This document shows positions 1 to 6,841 of a DNA stretch of 7,168 bases, one piece after another. The DNA comes from an uncultured Planctomycetaceae bacterium (GTDB lineage: Bacteria; Planctomycetota; Planctomycetia; Planctomycetales; Planctomycetaceae), in contig CAIJTL010001435.1 of NCBI GenBank assembly GCA_903823545.1, positions 1 to 7,168 on the forward strand, in the 5' to 3' direction. The translations under genes and the position numbers were made by a program. The notes below the pieces were generated by a model, which worked only from the letters and a program-made list of their open reading frames with translations, was not told the origin of the DNA and searched no databases. The first letter of the stretch is position 1. The number at the start of each line of letters is the position of its first letter.

Positions 1-515
1 CCGTGAGTAATCCGCACAAAACAGGGGATATTGCCCCGCAAGTCCAACAGCGTGTGCAGCTTCACCGCTGCTTTGCGACGACGGAACCGCGCCCACGGAA
101 ACAGACTCAAGCACAGATCGATCGTGGTCGAGTCCAAGGCATAAACCGTCTGCTCCAACGCCACGGCCAGCGTGTCGTGCGCGTACAACTCGCGAGCGCG
201 TGTGATCAGCACCTGCGTGAAGTCGGCATAGATCTGCCAGTCGTGTTCGCGGTTGGCATCGGCCAACGTGCTCCGCGAAATGCGACCGCGAAAGCCCGCG
301 TGATAGAGCTTGGTCCGAACCGCTCGCAGACAGGTCTCGATGTCCCGCAAGCTCTCGCGAAACGTGAGCTGAGCAAAGGCCAAACACAAAAACTGATCTC
401 GGCACGAGAAGCCTCGCAGCCGCCGATCTCCACCGCAACGCCGTAAACACGAATTGAATTCGTGCCTCGGAAGAAACTCCATGAGCTGCGCAAACACGAG
501 TGTCCCAGCGTGCAT
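1..515 (-). CDS. IS4-family transposase, N-terminal part (3' end beyond window)
   Basis: The minus strand is open from an ATG at 515-513 to the window edge: 171 codons without a stop. The N-terminus (MHAGTLVFAQLMEF), the segment with SCRDQFLCLAFAQLTFRESL at about residues 37-56, and the stretch YALDSTTIDLCLSLFPW at about 125-141 match my memory of IS4-family transposases with an N-terminal DUF4372-type domain followed by a DDE domain. D128 in LDSTTIDL is the likely first catalytic Asp; the second Asp and the Glu would lie outside the window. The start is supported by a GGAGG Shine-Dalgarno (complement of 523-527) seven bases upstream. Family members are usually about 380-400 aa, so less than half is present. 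No frameshift or stop is seen in this part, so it may be intact. It is divergent from aceE. The family call is sure; the exact IS is not. Confidence 0.9.
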   Translation of the reverse strand, partial: MHAGTLVFAQLMEFLPRHEFNSCLRRCGGDRRLRGFSCRDQFLCLAFAQLTFRESLRDIETCLRAVRTKLYHAGFRGRISRSTLADANREHDWQIYADFTQVLITRARELYAHDTLAVALEQTVYALDSTTIDLCLSLFPWARFRRRKAAVKLHTLLDLRGNIPCFVRITH

Positions 516-522
516 AATGCAA

Positions 523-554
523 CCTCCGCCGCCCAGCGAAATTTGGGGGCGGCG
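523..554 (-). promoter_or_regulatory. Hairpin and Shine-Dalgarno in the transposase leader
   Basis: CGCCGCCC (527-534) and GGGCGGCG (547-554) are perfect 8-bp inverted arms with a 12-nt loop. On the minus strand this stem abuts the GGAGG ribosome binding site (complement of 523-527), sharing its first base. Several IS elements use such stems to block translation of the transposase from read-through transcripts. That role here is inference; the stem and the Shine-Dalgarno are seen directly. Confidence 0.45.
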
Positions 555-692
555 AAAGATTGTCGCGTACCGAGTTCAAATCGTGCGCGCTCATTATTCG
601 ACGTAATCCTTTAACATACTTGATATTCAAACGACCGAAAAAGCGTTAGCCGGACAGCTCTGAATCATCGGCGTAAATTTGAAAACATCAGC

Positions 693-708
693 CAACGCTT
701 GTGCGTTG
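693..708. promoter_or_regulatory. Small palindrome upstream of the aceE promoter candidate
   Basis: CAACGC (693-698), loop TTGT, GCGTTG (703-708) is a perfect 6-bp inverted repeat that ends 12 bases before the candidate -35 box. It could be an operator for a dimeric regulator. It does not match the E. coli PdhR operator (AATTGGT-N-ACCAATT type), and there is no T tract, so a terminator is unlikely. A 6-bp arm can arise by chance. Confidence 0.2.
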
Positions 709-720
709 TTCATTCGCGGG

Positions 721-749
721 TTGCCCGACTTCCAAAGGATCGCCATAAT
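721..749 (+). promoter_or_regulatory. Candidate sigma70-type promoter for aceE
   Basis: TTGCCC (721-726, 4 of 6 matches to TTGACA) and CATAAT (744-749, 5 of 6 matches to TATAAT) are separated by exactly 17 bases. Transcription would begin near 756-758, giving a leader of about 90 bases before the aceE ATG. The pair lies outside the estimated IS end, so the insertion may have spared the core promoter. The call rests on consensus matching alone. Confidence 0.4.
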
Positions 750-847
750 CCGGCCTCAATTTTTGGCCGCAAAGATGTGGTTGGCTGGCGCTTCTAGCCG
801 ATCAACTGGTTTCCGTTAAGAACTCGCAGACTGAGAGAGACGACACG

Positions 848-3520
848 ATGACGCAAGACGCGCCCGCGGTGGCCGCACTCCTTCCTGGTGAGATGGATGA
901 ATGGTTTGAGTCGTTCGACGACTTACTGCACCGCTACGGCAAAGCCGGAGTCCAGCAGTTGTTATCCAGCTTGCAGGAGCGAGCTTACGTGCGTGGTGTG
1001 ACGTTGCCATTCACGGCCAACACGCCCTACATCAACACAATTACGCCGGACCAACAGCCACGATTTCCAGGCAATCGCGAAATCGAACGACGCATTAAGT
1101 CGATCATTCGCTGGAACGCAATGGCGATGGTCGTTCGAGCCAACCGACACAATGTGGGAATCGGCGGTCACATTTCGACGTATGCCTCGTGTGCGACGCT
1201 TTATGAAATTGGATTCAATCACTTCTTTCATGCTCGTAACGATCAACACACGGGCGACTTGGTCTATTTTCAAGGTCACTCATCGCCGGGAGTTTACGCC
1301 CGAGCGTTTCTTGAAGGGCGATTGACCGAAAGTCACTTGGAGCACTTCCGCCAGGAGCTTCCGGCGGGCGAAGGGCTTTCGTCGTATCCACATCCTTGGC
1401 TGATGCCTGAATTTTGGCAGTTTCCAACGGTGTCGATGGGGCTTGGTCCGATCACCGCCATCTATCAGGCGCGTTTCTTGAGGTATCTTGAACATCGCGG
1501 CCTGCTCGATACGTCGAAGTCAAAGGTCTGGTGCTTCGTTGGCGATGGCGAAGTCGATGAGCCAGAAACGCTCGGTGCGCTCACGTTGGCCTCGCGTGAA
1601 AATCTCGACAATCTCGTGTTCGTGGTGAACTGCAACCTGCAACGGCTCGATGGGCCGGTGCGTGGGAACGGCAAGATCATACAAGAGCTTGAAGGAGCGT
1701 TTCGCGGAGCCGGTTGGCACTGCATCAAGGTTGTGTGGGGCGGCGACTGGGATCCGATTCTCGAAGATGATGTTGACGGTGATCTCGTTCGACGCATGGG
1801 TGAGGTCGTTGACGGCCAGTACCAGAAGTACGTCGTTGAACCCGGTTCGTACATCCGCGAGCACTTCTTCGCGGCGAATCCGAAAGTTGCGAAACTTGTC
1901 GAACACCTTTCTGACGAGCAGTTGCAAAAGCTGAAGCGCGGTGGACATGACCCGGAGAAGGTTTTCACCGCATATCAAGCGGCGGTTGACCACAAGGGCT
2001 CACCAACAGTCATTCTGGCTAAGACTATTAAGGGTTACGGTCTCGGCGAAGCGGGTGAGGGACGTAACGTCGCTCATAACGTCAAGAAGGCGAACGAACA
2101 GGAATTGCGTGAGTTCCGCTCACGCTTTGGGATTCCGATTCCAGACGATCAGGTTGACCAAGCGCCGTTCTACAAGCCGTCGCCAGATAGTCCGGAAATG
2201 CAGTATCTCGCGCAACGGCGGGCAGCACTCGGAGGTTATGTTCCGGCACGCAAGCCGACACCAGAAAAGCTTCAAGTACCATCAGTTGAGACGTTCCTCA
2301 GTTACGTTGCCAAAGCCACGCAAGGCTCGACGACGTTCACATTCGCATACATCCTGAGCAACCTTCTTAAGGACAAGGAGATCGGCGAACGGATTGTGCC
2401 AATCATTCCTGATGAGGCGCGAACTTTTGGCATGGAAGGTCTCTTCCGGCAGTGCGGCATTTACGCCAGCAAAGGCCAACTTTACGAGCCGGTCGATGCT
2501 GACCAACTCATGTACTACAAAGAGACGAAGAACGGCCAAATTCTCGAAGAGGGCATCAACGAAGCGGGTGCGATCTCGTCGTTCGTCGCCGCCGGGACCG
2601 CGTACTCGAATCTCGGTATCCACATGGTGCCGTTCTACATTTACTACTCGATGTTCGGGTTCCAGCGAGTCGGCGATCAGATTTGGCTCGCAGGCGACTC
2701 ACGCACGAAGGGCTTCCTGGTCGGCGGCACGTCAGGCCGGACGACGCTCAACGGCGAAGGCTTGCAGCACGAAGATGGTCACAGCCAACTCTTCGCGACC
2801 AGTGTTCCGAACCTGAAAGCTTACGACCCAGCTTATGGCTATGAGCTCGCTGTCATTATCCAAGACGGCATGCGGCGAATGTATGTCGAGCACGAAGAGA
2901 TCTTCTATTACCTCAGCGTCTACAACGAAGACTACACGATGCCGACGATGTCTGGTGACGTCACCGAAGGCATCGTTCGCGGCATGTATCGTTTCAAAAG
3001 TGTCGACGGCTCGAAGGGGCAGAAAGAACGACCACAACTCTTCGGAAGCGGACCAATCCTCAACGAAGTGTTGCGTGCTCAGCAAATTTTGGCCGAGCAA
3101 TTCGGAGTCGGTTCCGACGTCTGGAGCATCACGAGCTATTCCGAACTCTGCCGCGATGCTTCCATGAATCAACGTTGGAACCGATTGCATCCGACCGACA
3201 AACCGAAGAAGAGCTATCTCGAAGCGTCACTCGAAGGAATCACCGGACCATTCATCGCGTCCAGCGACAACGTCCGACTCGTTCCCGATCAGATTCGTAG
3301 CTGGATTCCTGGCTCATATCACGTTCTTGGAACGGACGGATTTGGACGCAGCGAAACCCGGCAAGCGTTGCGACGTCACTTTGAAATCGACGCAGAGTGC
3401 GTTGCCTACACGACCCTCGTGGCGCTCGCTCAACAAGGTCAGTTCGACAAGAAGAAGCTACCCAAGGCGATCAAAGATCTGGGCATTGATCCTGAAAAGG
3501 TAGAACCGCTCAAAGCGTAA
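848..3520 (+). CDS. aceE: Pyruvate dehydrogenase E1 component (homodimeric type)
   Basis: AceE decarboxylates pyruvate on thiamine diphosphate (ThDP) and transfers the acetyl group to the lipoyl arm of E2 in the cytoplasmic PDH complex. The 890-aa length matches the E. coli enzyme (887 aa), and the protein aligns along its whole length from memory. Visible landmarks are GGH with H108, GHSSPG with H144, the ThDP/Mg motif GDGEVDEPE from G232 and NCNLQRLDGP with N263, the mobile-loop H410 in GRNVAHNVKKAN, the cofactor-activating glutamate E572 in GINEAGA, and H641 in LQHEDGH. These correspond to E. coli H106, H142, N260, H407, E571 and H640, so the active site looks complete. The ATG at 848 gives the usual N-terminal length and follows GAGAGAGA at a 7-base gap. 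It is the first gene of the aceE-aceF-lpdA cluster. Alternative alpha-keto acid substrates are unlikely given the AceE-type architecture. Confidence 0.98.
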   Translation: MTQDAPAVAALLPGEMDEWFESFDDLLHRYGKAGVQQLLSSLQERAYVRGVTLPFTANTPYINTITPDQQPRFPGNREIERRIKSIIRWNAMAMVVRANRHNVGIGGHISTYASCATLYEIGFNHFFHARNDQHTGDLVYFQGHSSPGVYARAFLEGRLTESHLEHFRQELPAGEGLSSYPHPWLMPEFWQFPTVSMGLGPITAIYQARFLRYLEHRGLLDTSKSKVWCFVGDGEVDEPETLGALTLASRENLDNLVFVVNCNLQRLDGPVRGNGKIIQELEGAFRGAGWHCIKVVWGGDWDPILEDDVDGDLVRRMGEVVDGQYQKYVVEPGSYIREHFFAANPKVAKLVEHLSDEQLQKLKRGGHDPEKVFTAYQAAVDHKGSPTVILAKTIKGYGLGEAGEGRNVAHNVKKANEQELREFRSRFGIPIPDDQVDQAPFYKPSPDSPEMQYLAQRRAALGGYVPARKPTPEKLQVPSVETFLSYVAKATQGSTTFTFAYILSNLLKDKEIGERIVPIIPDEARTFGMEGLFRQCGIYASKGQLYEPVDADQLMYYKETKNGQILEEGINEAGAISSFVAAGTAYSNLGIHMVPFYIYYSMFGFQRVGDQIWLAGDSRTKGFLVGGTSGRTTLNGEGLQHEDGHSQLFATSVPNLKAYDPAYGYELAVIIQDGMRRMYVEHEEIFYYLSVYNEDYTMPTMSGDVTEGIVRGMYRFKSVDGSKGQKERPQLFGSGPILNEVLRAQQILAEQFGVGSDVWSITSYSELCRDASMNQRWNRLHPTDKPKKSYLEASLEGITGPFIASSDNVRLVPDQIRSWIPGSYHVLGTDGFGRSETRQALRRHFEIDAECVAYTTLVALAQQGQFDKKKLPKAIKDLGIDPEKVEPLKA

Positions 3521-3547
3521 GTAAAATGAGCGGTCAGTAGTAAGCAA

Positions 3548-3618
3548 GTAGGGTGGGTCGAGGTACGAGACCCACCATGTTTTCGTGCTGGTGAGTCTCG
3601 TACCTCGACCCACCCTGC
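3548..3618. repeat. Inverted pair of REP-like hairpins between aceE and aceF
   Basis: Arms 3550-3577 and 3589-3616 form a 28-bp inverted repeat with one mismatch (C3572 against A3594) and an 11-nt loop. Each arm is itself a hairpin: GTAG at 3548-3551, then GGTGGGTC, a 9-nt spacer and GACCCACC to 3576. The right copy, read on the minus strand from 3618 to 3590, has head GCAG and the same layout, with 27 of 29 positions identical. A GTAG-headed hairpin is the known REP layout in Enterobacteria, and an inverted pair is BIME-like. The element fills most of the 110-base gap and ends 12 bases before the aceF ATG. There is no T tract, so it is not a standard terminator; it could stabilise the upstream aceE mRNA or reduce read-through. 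Confidence 0.85.
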
Positions 3619-3630
3619 AGTTCAATCATT

Positions 3631-4941
3631 ATGGCTATCGAATTCAAACTGCCTGAAGTTTCCGATGGTGTGAAGACCGTCGATATCGCCGAAATCAAAG
3701 TCAAAGCAGGCGACGTCATTTCTAAGAATCAAGTCGTCATGGACCTTGAGACGGAAAAGGCGGTCGTTGAGCTTGAGTGTCCGCACGCTGGCACGGTTGC
3801 GAAAGTGCTCGTCTCCGCAGGCCAAACTGTTGCAATCGGCACACCGCTGCTGAGCATCGAACCCGGAGCTGCCGCCGTCGTAGTGCAAGCTGCTAGCTCG
3901 TCGGCTCCAGTTGCTCCCACTGCTGCGCCTGCATCAAAGCCTGCGACGTCAGCTCCGCCAGCATCGCCGAAAGCTGCAGTCACTGCGGCAGCGCCGGCTG
4001 CGGCTCAACAATCCGCAGCATCTGATAATCGTCCGCCCGCACCTGCTGGTCCTGCCACTCGACGGCTCGCACGCGACTTGGGAGTTGATCTCTATCAGGT
4101 CAATGGCAGTGGCCCAGGCGGACGAATTACCCAAGAGGACGTTCAGGACTATGTTAAAAACATCCTCGAAGGCCGCGCTTCAGCAGCGTCTGGTGGCGGA
4201 CTGATTGCCACTCCGCCACTGCCGGACTTCAGCCAGTTTGGTCCGGTCGAGCGACAAGCTCAAAACAAGATCGCCAAGGTCTCGGCCACAAACCTGAGCA
4301 TGGCCTGGCAGACAATTCCACACGTCACTCAGCACGACCTGATCGATATCACTGAACTCGAAGATGCTCGCAAGCGGTTTGGTGATACGCTCGGCAAAAA
4401 CGGGCCGAAGGTGACGATGACTGCGATCGTCATGAAGGCGCTGATTCCCGCGCTCAAGGCGTTCCCGCACGTCAATGCGAGCCTCGATTCGGCCAAGGGT
4501 GAGCTGGTCCTCAAGCAGTACTACAATATTGGCTGTGCGGTCGATACCCCCAACGGCTTGCTGGTCCCGGTCGTCAAGAACGTTGACCAGAAGAGCATCG
4601 TCCAAATCGCTGCCGACCTCGCCGACCTCGCTGCTCGTGCTCGCGAGAAGAAGCTCAAGCCCGATGAGATGTCTGGCGCGACATTCACAATCACCAACCT
4701 CGGTGGTATTGGCGGCACCGGTTTCACACCGATCGTCAACTGGCCCGAAGTCGCCATCCTAGGCATGAGCCGCAGCCGCACCGAACTGAAACTCCAAGGT
4801 GGAGCGGTCGTCGAACGCCTCATGCTCCCGCTCTCCCTCAGCTACGACCACCGAGTCATCAACGGAGCCGACGGTGCACGATTCGTCGCCAAACTCGGTA
4901 GCCTGTTGAACGACTTCTTCGCCCTGCTAGCGGAGGCTTGA
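3631..4941 (+). CDS. aceF: Pyruvate dehydrogenase E2, dihydrolipoamide acetyltransferase
   Basis: AceF takes the acetyl group from E1 on a swinging lipoyl arm, transfers it to CoA, and forms the core of the PDH complex. Domain order in the 436 aa: one lipoyl domain (about 1-80) with lipoyl-lysine K43 in DLETEKAVVE; an Ala/Pro-rich flexible linker (about 81-138); a peripheral-subunit-binding domain (about 141-175, PATRRLARDLGVD and GPGGRITQEDV); a second linker; and the catalytic domain (about 207-436) with TFTITNLGGIGG and DHRVINGADG. H407 is the catalytic histidine. Position 411 is Asn where E. coli has Asp; Azotobacter and Pseudomonas E2p also carry Asn there, so activity is expected. E. 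coli has three lipoyl domains, this protein one. No clear Shine-Dalgarno precedes the ATG at 3631, and a long palindrome ends just before it. Confidence 0.97.
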   Translation: MAIEFKLPEVSDGVKTVDIAEIKVKAGDVISKNQVVMDLETEKAVVELECPHAGTVAKVLVSAGQTVAIGTPLLSIEPGAAAVVVQAASSSAPVAPTAAPASKPATSAPPASPKAAVTAAAPAAAQQSAASDNRPPAPAGPATRRLARDLGVDLYQVNGSGPGGRITQEDVQDYVKNILEGRASAASGGGLIATPPLPDFSQFGPVERQAQNKIAKVSATNLSMAWQTIPHVTQHDLIDITELEDARKRFGDTLGKNGPKVTMTAIVMKALIPALKAFPHVNASLDSAKGELVLKQYYNIGCAVDTPNGLLVPVVKNVDQKSIVQIAADLADLAARAREKKLKPDEMSGATFTITNLGGIGGTGFTPIVNWPEVAILGMSRSRTELKLQGGAVVERLMLPLSLSYDHRVINGADGARFVAKLGSLLNDFFALLAEA

Positions 4942-4985
4942 GTGAGGTTACAGGAAGAATTTGGGGAAACGATGTGAGCCAAATC

Positions 4986-5258
4986 ATGGCCGACAGCGAA
5001 GACTCAACAGGCCGACAACTTCCGAAAGCCGCTTATGGGTGTGCAAGAGTGTTCGTTGCAATGTTTGGTCTGTTTGCAGCCTCAATCGGAATTGGTGGAA
5101 TGGTTCAGATTGGAGGCGGATGGTGGGCATTCCTCTTTTAGTTTTTCGTGTTGGGCTTCGGAGCTTGTCTTTTGTGGATCTCGGTCTTCGGAAAACGAGA
5201 AACGATCGATCACATTCTGACTGACGTTCTGGGTTCGATTCTTGAGAAGGTATTTTGA
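4986..5258 (+). pseudogene. Small two-helix membrane protein ORF split by an in-frame TAG
   Basis: I do not recognise this gene. From ATG 4986 (or GTG 4974, which has GGGGA six bases upstream) the frame runs 51-55 codons to a TAG at 5139-5141. The same frame then continues without a stop for 38 codons to TGA at 5256-5258. The first part has a short polar N-terminus (MADSEDSTGRQLPK) and a hydrophobic segment, ARVFVAMFGLFAASIGIGGM. A second hydrophobic segment spans the TAG: GWWAFLF before it and FFVLGFGACLLWISVFG after it. The tail KRETIDHILTDVLGSILEKV looks like an amphipathic helix. The TAG differs by one base from TGG (Trp), which would fit the membrane segment. It starts 44 bases after the aceF stop, probably in the same transcript. 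It could be a recent nonsense pseudogene, a sequencing error, or a true 51-aa protein with a chance extension. Confidence 0.5.
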
Positions 5259-5280
5259 GTTGTTTTGCTGAATTGTTCCC

Positions 5281-5343
5281 CTTTGTGTCTTCGTGCCTTT
5301 GTGGTGAAAAATGATGGAACCACAAAGGCACGAAGACACAAAG
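5281..5343. repeat. Perfect 25-bp inverted repeat upstream of lpdA
   Basis: Arms 5281-5305 and 5319-5343 are exact reverse complements around a 13-nt loop (5306-5318). The arm begins CTTTGTGTCTTCGTGCC. The composition is unlike the flanks, and I recall very similar palindromes scattered through intergenic DNA of planctomycetes and other bacteria, though I cannot verify copy number here. The right arm ends 15 bases before the lpdA ATG and leaves the ribosome binding site free. There is no T tract after it, so a plain intrinsic terminator is not supported. It has no GTAG head and no hairpin inside each arm, so it is a different family from the other repeats here. Confidence 0.9.
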
Positions 5344-5347
5344 TTAT

Positions 5348-5354
5348 GAAGGTG
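5348..5354 (+). promoter_or_regulatory. Ribosome binding site of lpdA
   Basis: GAAGGTG lies 4 bases before the ATG at 5359 and supports that start. It sits just outside the 25-bp palindrome, so folding of that palindrome need not hide it. Confidence 0.55.
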
Positions 5355-5358
5355 TGTC

Positions 5359-6771
5359 ATGTCACAACATGCAGAAATCGTTGTTATTGGAGCTGGTCCG
5401 GGCGGATATCCCGCTGCGTTTGCTGCGGCCGATCATGGGAAGAAAGTGATCCTCGTCAATGAGGAACTGAATCCCGGCGGTGTCTGCTTGCAGCGCGGGT
5501 GCATTCCCTCAAAAGCGTTGTTGCACGTTGCGAAGTTGATTCACGAAGCGGCGGACGCGGCAGAGCACGGGTTGGTCTTTGGGAAGCCGAAGATCGAACT
5601 CGACAAATTGCGAGCGTTCAAAAATGGCGTCATCAGCCAGTTGACCGGCGGGATCAATTCGCTGGTGAAGGCTCGAGGCGTGACGATGGTCAATGCTCGT
5701 GGAACGTTCGCGAACTCGAACACGTTGAACCTGACCAAGGCCGATGGTTCAGTAGAACAACTGACTTTCGACAAGGCGATCGTCGCGACCGGCTCGCAGC
5801 CAGCGATGCCGCCGATCTTTGCGATTGGTGATTCGCGAGTGATGGACTCGACCGGCGCGCTCGCACTGGAAGACATCCCGAAGAAGTTGCTGGTCATCGG
5901 TGGCGGTTACATCGGGCTGGAAATGAGCTGCGTCTACGCGGCGCTTGGCAGCGAAGTGACGGTGGTCGAAGCGTTGCCAGTGATCCTTGCTGCTGCCGAT
6001 CGTGACCTCGTGCGACCGTTGCAGAAGCGACTGGAAGGTCAGTTCAAGGCAATCCACGTCAACACAAAAGTACTCAGCCTGACCGCAACGAAGGCGGGTA
6101 TCGTCGCCGAATTGCAAGGTGAGGGCGTCGAGCCGAAACAAACGTTCGATCGAGTCCTCGTTTCTGTCGGCCGCCGCCCGAACAGCAAAAACCTCGGCCT
6201 CGAAAACACGAAAGTGCAAATCGACGAGAAGGGCTTTATCAAAATCGACCGCTGCTGCCGCACCTCCGATCCGAACATCCTCGCGATCGGTGACGTCGCG
6301 GGCGAACCGATGCTCGCTCACAAGGCGACCCGCGAGGCGAAGGTCTGCATCGAAGCACTCGTTGGCGAACCGTCGGAGTTCGATAACATCGCGATCCCGG
6401 CAGTTGTCTTCACCGATCCAGAACTCGCTTGGTGCGGCCTGACCGAGACCGAAGCGAAGGACCAAAATCGAGATGTAAAAGTGATCCGCTTCCCGTGGGC
6501 CGCGAGTGGTCGTGCTCAGTCGCTCGCACGTACCGAGGGGCTCACGAAGCTGATTATCGAAAACAAAACCGAACGCATCCTCGGCGTCGGCATCGTCGGA
6601 GCCGGCGCAGGAGAGTTGATCTCCGAAGGAGTCCTCGCCGTCGAAACCGCCGCTGTCGCCCGCGACCTCGCCGACAGCATCCACCCGCATCCAACGCTTT
6701 CTGAGACGTTGATGGAGGCGGCGGAGGCATTCATCGGCCAAGCAACGCACATGTACCGACCGGCGAGGTAG
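5359..6771 (+). CDS. lpdA: Dihydrolipoamide dehydrogenase (E3)
   Basis: This cytoplasmic FAD flavoenzyme reoxidises the dihydrolipoyl group of E2 and passes electrons to NAD+. At 470 aa it is close to E. coli Lpd (474 aa). Landmarks in order: the FAD-binding [11 protein letters not shown] (about 11-21); the redox-active disulfide C43/C48 in [16 protein letters not shown]; the NAD-binding GGGYIGLE (181-188); the second FAD motif [17 protein letters not shown] (about 307-323); and the C-terminal dimer domain ending in HPHPTLSE with H444 and E449, the catalytic pair at the same numbers as in E. coli. The active site is complete. The gene follows aceF by 417 bases, a wide gap holding a broken small ORF and a palindrome. 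E3 is often shared with 2-oxoglutarate dehydrogenase and glycine cleavage, so it may serve more than PDH. No intrinsic terminator is seen downstream, only REP hairpins. Confidence 0.98.
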   Translation: MSQHAEIVVIGAGPGGYPAAFAAADHGKKVILVNEELNPGGVCLQRGCIPSKALLHVAKLIHEAADAAEHGLVFGKPKIELDKLRAFKNGVISQLTGGINSLVKARGVTMVNARGTFANSNTLNLTKADGSVEQLTFDKAIVATGSQPAMPPIFAIGDSRVMDSTGALALEDIPKKLLVIGGGYIGLEMSCVYAALGSEVTVVEALPVILAAADRDLVRPLQKRLEGQFKAIHVNTKVLSLTATKAGIVAELQGEGVEPKQTFDRVLVSVGRRPNSKNLGLENTKVQIDEKGFIKIDRCCRTSDPNILAIGDVAGEPMLAHKATREAKVCIEALVGEPSEFDNIAIPAVVFTDPELAWCGLTETEAKDQNRDVKVIRFPWAASGRAQSLARTEGLTKLIIENKTERILGVGIVGAGAGELISEGVLAVETAAVARDLADSIHPHPTLSETLMEAAEAFIGQATHMYRPAR

Positions 6772-6786
6772 TGGCAATTGCGATTC

Positions 6787-6812
6787 GTAGTCCGGACGCC
6801 CACGTCCGGACT
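6787..6812 (+). repeat. REP element 1 (GTAG-headed hairpin)
   Basis: GTAG (6787-6790) leads into a perfect 10-bp stem: AGTCCGGACG (6789-6798), loop CCCA, CGTCCGGACT (6803-6812). It begins 15 bases after the lpdA stop. A GTAG head followed by a hairpin is the layout of REP sequences recognised by RAYT proteins, and a RAYT gene lies next to it. It may also protect the 3' end of the lpdA mRNA; it is not followed by a T tract. Confidence 0.85.
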
Positions 6813-6841
6813 CAATAACGTTGGTTGAAGTCGCATGGCTC

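Larger units (their letters stand above)
1..662 (-). mobile_element. IS4-family insertion sequence, one end (boundary estimated)
   Basis: The transposase gene at 1-515 plus its leader make up the 5' end of an insertion sequence whose rest lies left of the window. I place the terminal inverted repeat near 644-662 because the minus-strand sequence there (CAGAGCTGTCCGGCTAACGC) resembles, from memory, the CAGTGTCCGGTTAA-like ends of IS4 elements of this group. The other end and the target duplication cannot be seen, so the boundary is an inference with an error of perhaps 20 bases. Confidence 0.5.
516..847. other. Intergenic region between the transposase and aceE
   Basis: These 332 bases carry no convincing gene. 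From left to right they hold the transposase leader hairpin, the likely IS end near 644-662, a 16-base palindrome at 693-708, a candidate promoter at 721-749, a short CGGCC/GGCCG inverted repeat at 751-769, and an AG-rich stretch GAGAGAGA at 833-840 that could act as a weak ribosome binding site for the aceE ATG at 848. The two start codons face away from each other, so this is a divergent regulatory region. Confidence 0.6.

Noticed and set aside
3..446. 147-codon open frame on the plus strand
   Set aside because: It lies antisense to the IS4 transposase frame, which is uninterrupted and clearly homologous; the plus-strand product is arginine- and glutamine-rich with no recognisable motif.
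206..493. Minus-strand 95-codon frame in the transposase region
   Set aside because: It is a different frame from the recognisable transposase translation and has no family features.
3550..3616. Rho-independent terminator after aceE
   Set aside because: No T tract follows the stem, and the nested GTAG-headed hairpins point to a REP pair.
5139..5141. Programmed TAG read-through or pyrrolysine insertion
   Set aside because: There is no supporting context, and a nonsense mutation or sequencing error is simpler; kept only as a test in the finding.
4961..5224. 87-codon plus-strand frame between aceF and lpdA
   Set aside because: Its translation is polar and low in pattern, while the overlapping frame from 4986 gives coherent membrane segments.
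5281..5343. Rho-independent terminator between aceF and lpdA
   Set aside because: The stem is long, AT-containing and not followed by a T tract; it fits a repeat element better.
5749..6777. 342-codon minus-strand open frame over lpdA
   Set aside because: It is a long antisense shadow, as often seen opposite coding DNA of this composition; lpdA is unambiguous and the antisense product has no motif.
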